Source: Bacillota bacterium (GTDB taxonomy: Bacteria; Bacillota; Bacilli; Paenibacillales; Paenibacillaceae). From it: DNA of 5,533 nt. Every line of letters begins with the position of its first letter. Positions within the stretch are counted from its first letter, which is position 1. Location of the stretch: positions 1-5,533 of the forward strand of contig JAEZZE010000122.1 in assembly GCA_023418755.1 (NCBI GenBank), given 5' to 3'. A program made the position numbers and the translations under genes. The notes under the pieces were generated by a model. It did not search any database and was not told the DNA's origin. It was given only the letters and a program-made list of their open reading frames with translations. Of the stretch, positions 1 through 4,710 are shown one piece after another.

Positions 1-954
1 CTTCTCATCGTCGCCGAGCCGAACGATCCCTCCGGGGCGATTACGCCGCAGGTGCTTGGCGGTCTCTTGCAGGATCTTCAAGCCGTCGAGGGGGTCTCGG
101 TCGTCAACCCTCTCGGGATCAATGAAACCGGAGATATGGCGATCCTGAGCATCATTCCGACGACCGGACCGACGGACGAAGCGACGAGGAATTTGGTCGA
201 GGATTTAAGATCTTCCGATTCGGCGATCGCGCGGACGTATCAAGTCGCCATCGGAGTGACGGGCTTCACCGCGGTCAATATCGATATGTCCGCCAAGCTC
301 GCGGAAGTGTTCCCGATTTATATCGGAATCATCGTCCTTCTTTCGTTGATCATTCTGCTCCTGGTATTCCGATCGATTCTCGTTCCGATCAAGGCCACCG
401 TCGGTTTCCTGCTCAGCATACTCGCGACATTCGGGTTGACCACGGCCGTATTCCAGTGGGGCTGGCTTAAAGAACTGTTCGGATTCGATACCGGAGGGCC
501 GCTGCTCAGCTTTATTCCGATCGTAGCGACGGGAATTTTATACGGCCTCGCGATGGACTATCAGGTATTCCTCGTTTCCTCCATGCGGGAATCCCATGTC
601 CATGGCCATCGGGGCAATCAAAGCGTCGTTCACGGGTACGGTCTCGCCAGCCGCGTCGTCGTCGCCGCGGCGCTCATCATGGTTTCCGTATTCGCCGGAT
701 TTGTATTCACGCACGATATTATGATCAAGCAGATCGGCTTCGCGCTGGCGATCGGAATTCTGATCGACGCGTTCGTCATCCGCATGATGCTCGTCCCGGC
801 CGTCATGGCCTTGTTCGGCGACAAAGCCTGGTGGCTGCCGAAATGGCTGGATCGCCTGCTGCCGAACCTGGACGTCGAAGGCGATAAGCTGATCGCGGAG
901 CTCCATGCCGCCGAAAATGCAGGCGCCGCGCCGAACTCGCCGCGGGCCCTCTAG
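1..954 (+). CDS. MMPL/RND-family membrane transporter, C-terminal part (5' end outside window)
   Basis: The open frame enters at base 1 without a start codon and ends at TAG 952-954, giving 317 residues. The first ~90 residues resemble the end of an extracytoplasmic loop domain. Five hydrophobic segments follow at roughly residues 103-124, 129-151, 167-187, 218-237 and 246-271, then a short charged tail. The third segment carries the family hallmark G-L-A-M-D-Y (Asp186-Tyr187); in MmpL3-like RND proteins this Asp-Tyr pair belongs to the proton-relay site. A basic cytoplasmic loop beginning R-E-S-H-V-H-G follows, as is usual in MMPL proteins. Full-length members have about 700-1000 residues and two such halves, so this is the second half. 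Family members export lipids, drugs or other hydrophobic compounds using the proton gradient; this one's substrate cannot be told. It resembles B. subtilis YdfJ-type proteins. No functional link to the genes to the right is evident, and a hairpin terminator follows the stop by 29 bp. Confidence 0.94.
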   Translation, partial: LLIVAEPNDPSGAITPQVLGGLLQDLQAVEGVSVVNPLGINETGDMAILSIIPTTGPTDEATRNLVEDLRSSDSAIARTYQVAIGVTGFTAVNIDMSAKLAEVFPIYIGIIVLLSLIILLLVFRSILVPIKATVGFLLSILATFGLTTAVFQWGWLKELFGFDTGGPLLSFIPIVATGILYGLAMDYQVFLVSSMRESHVHGHRGNQSVVHGYGLASRVVVAAALIMVSVFAGFVFTHDIMIKQIGFALAIGILIDAFVIRMMLVPAVMALFGDKAWWLPKWLDRLLPNLDVEGDKLIAELHAAENAGAAPNSPRAL

Positions 955-983
955 TACGAAGCAATCGTTACTGCACGACAAAC

Positions 984-1029
984 AACGGAGCTGTTCCCTA
1001 AGCAGAGTTGCTTAGGGGACAGCTCCGTT
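984..1029. terminator. Long hairpin between convergent genes, probable bidirectional terminator
   Basis: Arms 984-1004 and 1009-1029 are 21 bases each and fully complementary except for one G-T (G-U in RNA) position at 995/1018. The loop is GAGT (1005-1008). The hairpin sits between the stop of the transporter gene (954) and the stop of the DinB gene (1054), so it can serve both. Neither side has a strong U-tract: the - strand transcript continues as TGTTTGTCG and the + strand transcript as CATCGC. Termination is therefore inferred mainly from stem length and position. Confidence 0.75.
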
Positions 1030-1053
1030 CATCGCTATCCGAACCCGTAACGC

Positions 1054-1527
1054 CTATTTCTTCATCTCTATGGTCGGACCCATGACGCCCGGAACCGGCA
1101 AGCCGGCCTGGCGGAGCAGCACGGTCATTTGACCCCGATGGTGCGCCTGATGTTCGACCAGCAGCCGCAGAAGCTTGCCGCGGAACATCCTTCCGCCCAA
1201 TGCGTCGATTTCCTCGGCCATCTGCTCGTCGGACAGCTTTGCCGCCTCGTTCTTGCAGGCTTCGCTGATTTCTTCGTATTTGGCCGCGATGTCGGCTACG
1301 CTCTCCGGCGCTTGTGCCCCGCGTTCGATGGCGGGAACGTTCATTCCGGCGATCCGCCCGAACGCAGACGCCGTGCTCGTCAAATGCCAAGCCAACCAGC
1401 CCAGCGAGCTATGGCCCTCCACGATCGCGAAGTCCTTCTTGTCGTCCGTGATCGACTTCATGACGGCCATCGTGCCCGCCGCCGATGCCGCCCAATCCGC
1501 CGCAAAATCTTCTGCAGTACGATACAT
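1054..1527 (-). CDS. DinB-family putative metal-dependent protein
   Basis: 157 residues, the usual length for a single-domain DinB/YfiT-like four-helix bundle. The expected metal-binding histidine triad is visible: His48 in W-L-A-W-H-L-T, and His126 and His130 in the C-terminal E-H-Q-A-H-H-R-G-Q motif, followed by the typical L-L-R-Q-A-G-L-P-V-P-G ending. Many Bacillota encode several paralogues. Characterised relatives of the fold include thiol-dependent S-transferases (bacillithiol, mycothiol) and the damage-induced DinB of B. subtilis, but most members, this one included, have no assigned reaction. The start is ATG 1525-1527, supported by GGAGG (- strand) seven bases upstream. A sigma-A-like promoter lies just upstream of that, so it need not be co-transcribed with DUF2264, whose stop is 105 bp away. 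The family call is firm; the function is unknown. Confidence 0.92.
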   Translation of the reverse strand: MYRTAEDFAADWAASAAGTMAVMKSITDDKKDFAIVEGHSSLGWLAWHLTSTASAFGRIAGMNVPAIERGAQAPESVADIAAKYEEISEACKNEAAKLSDEQMAEEIDALGGRMFRGKLLRLLVEHQAHHRGQMTVLLRQAGLPVPGVMGPTIEMKK

Positions 1528-1560
1528 TCGATAACCTCCAAGCGATTAGTCTTCCGTTTT

Positions 1561-1590
1561 ATTTTAGAGTCCGTGGAGTCGGAAAAGCAA
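1561..1590 (-). promoter_or_regulatory. Putative sigma-A promoter of the DinB-family gene
   Basis: On the - strand, TTGCTT (1585-1590) is separated by 18 bases from TAAAAT (1561-1566). Transcription would start near 1554, leaving a leader of about 27 nt that contains the GGAGG ribosome binding site. Both boxes match the consensus reasonably, and the position just upstream of the gene supports the call. It was found by eye. Confidence 0.6.
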
Positions 1591-1632
1591 ATCCGGATCG
1601 GCGCAAATCCCGCTTCCGCATCGCTCCCGTAA

Positions 1633-2778
1633 TTACGGCTTAAGCGCCGCATCCGCCGGAAAGGCAAGGCCGCTCCATGCTTTGGCTTGCGTCCAAGCGG
1701 CTTCTCCCTGCCAGAACGGATCGTTCTCGCGAAGGCCTAGCGGCACAAACGCCGCGGCGCACAAATACAAGCTGCCGGTGGAAATGTAAGGCTCGCCCAC
1801 GCCCGGCTGATGTCCGCAAAACCCGACCCTCAGCCACCCTTCCGAATCAAACGTATTCGGCGCATCCATCGTGCGCCGGATGACCGCCGTCAGCGCGCAT
1901 CGCGCCTGGGCCGGATCCATGTTCGCCTCCAACCGGCGCTGCAGAGCCATCTGCGCCAGGTGCTGGAACGCGCCGCAACGATAGGCCAGCGAGCGGCCAA
2001 GCGGCGGGAACGTTCCGTCCGGCCCGATGAGCCGCTCCAGCTGCGACGCGTAACGCGCAGCCCGCGGCAAAGCTCGTTCGCGGACGGCTTGCCATTCCCG
2101 ATCGAACGGGTGCAGCACGTCCAAAATATCGATCAGCATCGGCTGGATGACGAAGCTGTTATAATAATCGGCGTGGTACTCCGGTCCGTCTCCGTAGACG
2201 CCGTCTCCCTTGTACCAGTTGTCGTGTTCGCGAATCGCGTAATCGACGCGCATCGGATCCCACTCTTCGCCCGCCCGATACAAGACCGTCTCGATCATCG
2301 CCGAAAAAAGCAGCCAGTTGCAATAAGCCGGCTTGCGCGTCCTCGTCGCTTTCAAAGCGGCGATCACGTTCGCTTTGACTCTATCGCTTAACTTGTCCCA
2401 CAGCTCCGTCGGGGATCTCAAAATCGCATGAGCCAGGAAGGAGGCGTCGACGATCGGCTGCCCTCCGTAAGTAAAATTCATATAATCCGGCGATTTCGGA
2501 TCGGTGCCGGCATCGATCGCTTCGCGCGCAAGCTCCGCGCAGGCTCTGCGATGCGCCCCTTCCTCCCCTTCTTCGCTTCCCGTTTCCAACCAAGGCGCCA
2601 ACCCGCACAGAAGCCGGCCGAGCGCCTCCAAATGGGCGAATTTTTCCCTTTCCGTCCCATTCGTTTCAATGGGCATTTTCAGCTTGAGCTCTCGCCCTGC
2701 AAGATGAACGAGCACCGGATCCGCGATGCGCTTCAACGTAGCGATCCAATAGGTACGATCAAGTTGTCCGGAATCCAT
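1633..2778 (-). CDS. DUF2264 domain-containing protein, putative glycoside hydrolase-like
   Basis: 381 residues from ATG 2776-2778, preceded on the - strand by a GGGGGAAGG ribosome binding site about four bases before the start. No signal peptide or membrane segment is seen, so it is probably cytoplasmic. Three DUF2264 signature blocks are present: R-E-H-D-N-W-Y-K-G-D-G-V-Y-G-D-G-P-E-Y-H (183-202), G-P-D-G-T-F-P-P-L-G-R-S (252-263) and V-G-F-C-G-H-Q-P-G-V-G-E-P-Y (318-331), ending with the usual D-P-F-W (353-356). The many helical segments fit the (alpha/alpha)6-barrel expected for the family. From memory, some DUF2264 proteins are now classed as GH154 beta-glucuronidases; I cannot confirm that this one has that activity. 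The acidic and aromatic residues of the first block (Asp186, Asp192, Asp197, Glu200) are candidate active-site residues by inference only. The nearby GH4 gene supports a role in sugar breakdown. An intrinsic terminator between the two argues against a single operon. Confidence 0.9.
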   Translation of the reverse strand: MDSGQLDRTYWIATLKRIADPVLVHLAGRELKLKMPIETNGTEREKFAHLEALGRLLCGLAPWLETGSEEGEEGAHRRACAELAREAIDAGTDPKSPDYMNFTYGGQPIVDASFLAHAILRSPTELWDKLSDRVKANVIAALKATRTRKPAYCNWLLFSAMIETVLYRAGEEWDPMRVDYAIREHDNWYKGDGVYGDGPEYHADYYNSFVIQPMLIDILDVLHPFDREWQAVRERALPRAARYASQLERLIGPDGTFPPLGRSLAYRCGAFQHLAQMALQRRLEANMDPAQARCALTAVIRRTMDAPNTFDSEGWLRVGFCGHQPGVGEPYISTGSLYLCAAAFVPLGLRENDPFWQGEAAWTQAKAWSGLAFPADAALKP

Positions 2779-2873
2779 TTAACCTTCCCCCAAATACCGC
2801 CTATCTAGCGGTTGCTCCATGGTCCTTCGTTTGCTGTCTCCATATGCGATATCGCTTCAGCGTACTCTCCGCG

Positions 2874-2942
2874 TTGTCCGCACTTTCATTCTAGCAAACC
2901 TCACGCGGTCGCACAGCATAATATGGAAGCGATTTTGTCCGC
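2874..2942. repeat. Pair of 8-bp direct repeats flanking the DUF2264 promoter
   Basis: TTGTCCGC occurs at 2874-2881 and 2935-2942, 61 bp apart (close to six helical turns), on either side of the candidate -10 at 2888-2893. The right copy could be an activator half-site upstream of the promoter; the left one overlaps the expected transcription start. A third TTGTCCG at 2764-2770 lies inside the coding region. Eight-base repeats can arise by chance in a stretch this long, so this is weak evidence. Confidence 0.25.
2888..2896 (-). promoter_or_regulatory. Putative extended -10 promoter of the DUF2264 gene
   Basis: On the - strand the bases read TGC-TAGAAT: a -10 hexamer TAGAAT (2888-2893) preceded by the extended TG element. 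No convincing -35 box lies 16-18 bases upstream, which fits either an extended -10 promoter or one needing an activator. The start of transcription would be near 2881, giving a leader of about 100 nt. It is located downstream of the GH4 terminator, where a separate promoter is needed. Confidence 0.5.
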
Positions 2943-2950
2943 TTTACTCC

Positions 2951-2999
2951 AAAAGAAAACGGGATGAAGCAGGAATTTCCTTTGCTTCATCCCGTTTTC
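2951..2999 (-). terminator. Strong intrinsic terminator of the GH4 transcript
   Basis: Arms 2955-2971 and 2983-2999 form a perfect 17-bp stem with an 11-base loop. On the - strand the stem ends in TTTTC followed by TTTTGG, a proper U-rich tail. It lies about 150 bp past the GH4 stop and ends that transcript before the DUF2264 promoter. On the + strand the stem is followed only by GTTCGTG, so the direction is clear. Confidence 0.9.
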
Positions 3000-3016
3000 G
3001 TTCGTGTCGCGGGGTT

Positions 3017-3101
3017 GGATCGAAGTCCGATCCCGTCCTCGCCGCCCTTTCGGGTCCGCCTCGAAAGGCGGCCTACGCCCGGCTGCGCGCCAGCGAGGAC
3101 G
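3017..3101. other. GC-rich foldable segment in the GH4 3' untranslated region
   Basis: Three inverted repeats are packed into 85 bp: 3017-3022 with 3028-3033 (6 bp, 5-base loop); 3034-3042 with 3093-3101 (9 bp, perfect); and, nested within the latter, 3043-3050 with 3064-3070 (7 bp with one bulged C). They would form a small hairpin next to a long stem with an inner hairpin in the GH4 mRNA tail or as a separate RNA. The segment could equally be an intergenic repeat element. There is no match to an RNA family I recognise. Confidence 0.35.
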
Positions 3102-3147
3102 CCTGATTCTCTTCCGCGCGATCCGGCGACTCCGGGAGTACCTCCGC

Positions 3148-4536
3148 CTATTCGTACCAATAGGCAGGAATCACTTCCTTCTCCCGTTCCAGCAATTCCT
3201 TGATGATCATATCCGCGTCATGAACGGAGTTGATCAGCGGATCGGTCATCATCGCTCTGCGCAGCTTCGCGAAGCTGCGTTCGACGACGGCTTCCGCGGT
3301 AAGCTCGTGCGTGTCCAATACCAGCTCTTGCATTCCCCGAACGCCTCTGGGCATTTCTCCGACGCGAAGCGGTTTGATTCCTTCCAGATCGACCTCGCAC
3401 AGCAGCTCCAGGAAAGAGTCGTCGTTCATATTCGTCACCGCGCCATGATTCAGCGTATTGATGAAAAATTTCTTGCCCAAGTTCCCCACCATGCTCTCGA
3501 TAATATCCGTCGCGTGATCCGGACCGAACGACTTCATGTAGTCGGAGATCGGAAGGTCGCCGGTCAAGAAACCGTCGACTTGCTTCCACATGTCCTCATG
3601 ACGCTTGTACCGCTCTTCCGTCTCCCAGATGGAGAGAGGCGGAATGGCATCCCGCGTCTTGCCCAGCCCTTGCCAGTACCTGACATACTCCTTCGTATGG
3701 CCAGTACAGGTCGGGATGATGCCGAAAATATCGTAAAGCTCGTACGTGATCGCATCGTTATGCACGGCTTTCGCTCCCGTGTCTCCCCCGTCGCTTTCCG
3801 TTCCCGCAGCTTTCCTTAACGCCTCCGCGATCTGCGGCATGACGTCGTTTCCGTCGAATTCCGCCTTCAGCAGCCACGTAAAATGATTCACTCCGGCTAT
3901 GCGGTAATCGAATCTGCGGTCGATCTCCGCCGTAAACTCGCTTTTCCCCCCGATAATTCCGGCGCGGATCGCGTCATACGCTTTTTTGTGAGGCATGTGA
4001 TGGCTGTCGCATAGCGCGAACGACTTCAATTTCGGCGCATAACGGCTAAGGGCGATCCCGTGAACCGTAGAAGGATTGATGTAATTGATCACCCAGGCAT
4101 CGGGACACAGTTCTTCGATATCTTTGGCGCAGTCCATAATGACCGGCAGCTCCCTCATCGCTCTGAAAATCCCGCCCGGCCCGATCGTATCGCCCGAGCA
4201 CATCCGGATGCCGTATTTCAAGGAAACCTCGCAGTCGATGCCGCGGTATTTCACCGTGTCCTCCGCGAAGCTCAGCACGACGAAATCCGCTCCTTCCAGC
4301 ACGTCCCGCCGGTTCGTCGAGCCTTCCACTTTAAGCGGTACCCCGTTTTCCTCGGCGACCCGCTTGGCGAGCTTGACCAGCTTGGCCAGCTTCTCTTCGT
4401 TCGTATCCACCAAAGCCAGCGTACCGTTGTTCAAATAAGGAGAATGAACCATCTGCCAGATAGACTGGCGCCCGAAAAACAAACTGCCCGCTCCGAGCAC
4501 GACGACCTTCGGTTGCTTGACGATCGAATCGTTCAC
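3148..4536 (-). CDS. Glycoside hydrolase family 4 enzyme (NAD- and metal-dependent alpha-glycosidase type)
   Basis: 462 residues from GTG 4534-4536, which has GGGAGGG six bases upstream; the frame is open to a TTG at 4551, but that codon abuts the same Shine-Dalgarno sequence. The N-terminal Rossmann motif is V-V-V-L-G-A-G-S (11-18), with an acidic residue (Asp44, in L-V-D) at the end of the second strand for NAD binding. Further GH4 hallmarks are G-D-T-I-G-P-G-G (115-122), I-N-Y-I-N-P (150-155), the metal-ligand Cys176 in C-D-S-H, the metal-ligand His218 in G-V-N-H-F, and G-H-T-K-E-Y (279-284). GH4 enzymes cleave glycosides in the cytoplasm by oxidation at C3, elimination and reduction, using NAD and usually Mn2+. 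The G-A-G-S-x-x-F start resembles the AglA/MelA/glucuronidase branch rather than the phospho-beta-glucosidases. The residues after Cys176 are not one of the usual signatures (C-H-E/S/G, C-D-M-P, C-N-V-P), so substrate remains open. It faces an AraC regulator across a shared promoter region. Confidence 0.93.
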   Translation of the reverse strand: MNDSIVKQPKVVVLGAGSLFFGRQSIWQMVHSPYLNNGTLALVDTNEEKLAKLVKLAKRVAEENGVPLKVEGSTNRRDVLEGADFVVLSFAEDTVKYRGIDCEVSLKYGIRMCSGDTIGPGGIFRAMRELPVIMDCAKDIEELCPDAWVINYINPSTVHGIALSRYAPKLKSFALCDSHHMPHKKAYDAIRAGIIGGKSEFTAEIDRRFDYRIAGVNHFTWLLKAEFDGNDVMPQIAEALRKAAGTESDGGDTGAKAVHNDAITYELYDIFGIIPTCTGHTKEYVRYWQGLGKTRDAIPPLSIWETEERYKRHEDMWKQVDGFLTGDLPISDYMKSFGPDHATDIIESMVGNLGKKFFINTLNHGAVTNMNDDSFLELLCEVDLEGIKPLRVGEMPRGVRGMQELVLDTHELTAEAVVERSFAKLRRAMMTDPLINSVHDADMIIKELLEREKEVIPAYWYE

Positions 4537-4542
4537 GATAAG

Positions 4543-4549
4543 CCCTCCC
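4543..4549 (-). promoter_or_regulatory. Ribosome binding site that fixes the GH4 start
   Basis: On the - strand GGGAGGG lies six bases before GTG 4536, ideal spacing for a Bacillota gene. The upstream in-frame TTG (4549-4551) overlaps this site and has no ribosome binding site of its own, so the protein should begin M-N-D-S-I-V, five residues later than the longest frame. Confidence 0.8.
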
Positions 4550-4565
4550 AATCGGTTATAGCCTC

Positions 4566-4593
4566 ATTATAGGAGATCGGCGAAAAAGGAGAA
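4566..4593 (-). promoter_or_regulatory. Putative proximal GH4 promoter with perfect -10 and poor -35
   Basis: On the - strand a perfect TATAAT (4566-4571) is preceded, after 16 bases, by TTCTCC (4588-4593), which matches the -35 consensus at only three positions. The start of transcription would be near 4559, leaving a leader of about 23 nt with the ribosome binding site. A perfect -10 with a weak -35 is typical of activator-dependent promoters, which suits the divergent AraC gene. Confidence 0.5.
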
Positions 4594-4629
4594 TATGAGA
4601 TAGTTTTAGTTTCATGTCAAAAAGTATGA
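4591..4629. repeat. Pair of 8-bp direct repeats in the divergent control region, candidate AraC half-sites
   Basis: GAATATGA (4591-4598) and AAGTATGA (4622-4629) match at six of eight positions and are spaced 31 bp, close to three helical turns. They lie between the GH4 and AraC promoters. AraC-type proteins commonly bind direct half-sites on one face of the helix, but these short AT-rich repeats may be chance. Confidence 0.3.
4592..4620 (-). promoter_or_regulatory. Putative distal GH4 promoter with perfect -35
   Basis: On the - strand TTGACA (4615-4620) is followed after exactly 17 bases by CATATT (4592-4597, four of six matches). Its -10 overlaps the -35 region of the proximal candidate, so the two would compete or be alternatives. 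Transcription would start near 4585, with a leader of about 48 nt. Confidence 0.5.
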
Positions 4630-4658
4630 TTTACAATGGATGGTACAGACTTTAAGAT
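4630..4658 (+). promoter_or_regulatory. Putative promoter of the AraC-family gene
   Basis: TTTACA (4630-4635) and TAAGAT (4653-4658) are separated by exactly 17 bases, a good sigma-A promoter. Transcription would begin near 4665. The -35 box stands ten bases from the TTGACA of the opposing GH4 promoter, so the two promoters are back to back and one bound regulator could affect both. Confidence 0.65.
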
Positions 4659-4697
4659 AGTGAGTTAAAGGGTACGAATGTCCTGCGGTGGAGAAAC

Positions 4698-4702
4698 GGG
4701 GG
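4698..4702 (+). promoter_or_regulatory. Ribosome binding site favouring the AraC start at 4711
   Basis: GGGGG lies eight bases before ATG 4711. An in-frame ATG at 4678 would begin only about 13 nt after the predicted transcription start, with just AAAGGG near the RNA end, and a TTG at 4705 has GGTGGAG eleven bases upstream. ATG 4711 is preferred but not certain. Confidence 0.5.
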
Positions 4703-4710
4703 CGTTGGAA

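Larger units (their letters stand above)
2779..3147. other. 369-bp gap between GH4 stop and DUF2264 start; no gene seen
   Basis: Reading in the direction of transcription (right to left), the gap holds a GC-rich foldable segment (3017-3101), a strong intrinsic terminator (2951-2999), a candidate extended -10 promoter for DUF2264 (2888-2896) and the DUF2264 leader of about 100 nt. That leader includes a 10-bp palindrome GCGATATCGC (2846-2855) and a 5-bp hairpin (2796-2812) just before the ribosome binding site. The short open frames crossing this gap run through the terminator, lack recognisable protein features and are not called as genes. Confidence 0.8.

Noticed and set aside
1129..1632. 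+ strand open frames opposite the DinB gene
   Set aside because: The - strand frame carries the complete DinB His triad and a good ribosome binding site; the + frames have neither.
1628..1639. Palindrome CCGTAATTACGG spanning the DUF2264 stop codon as a terminator
   Set aside because: Only 12 bases with no room for an RNA loop and no U-tract; too short to act as an intrinsic terminator.
1810..2391. + strand open frame opposite DUF2264
   Set aside because: Arg-rich low-complexity translation without family signatures, whereas the - strand shows all DUF2264 signature blocks.
2875..2888. CcpA cre-like site next to the DUF2264 -10 (TGAAAGTGCGGACA on the - strand)
   Set aside because: The central CG is replaced by TG and the right half fits poorly, so the match to the cre consensus is too weak to call.
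2819..3106. + strand open frame in the GH4-DUF2264 gap
   Set aside because: It runs through the intrinsic terminator and the GC-rich foldable segment and its translation has no protein-like features.
3004..4572. Long + strand open frames opposite GH4 (3004-3819, 4060-4572)
   Set aside because: They are antisense to a GH4 gene with all family motifs, carry no recognisable domain and have Arg/His-rich composition typical of shadow frames in GC-rich DNA.
4678..4710. Longer AraC protein beginning at ATG 4678
   Set aside because: It would leave a leader of about 13 nt from the predicted promoter, with only a weak ribosome binding site near the RNA end; ATG 4711 has GGGGG eight bases upstream. 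Kept as a possible alternative.
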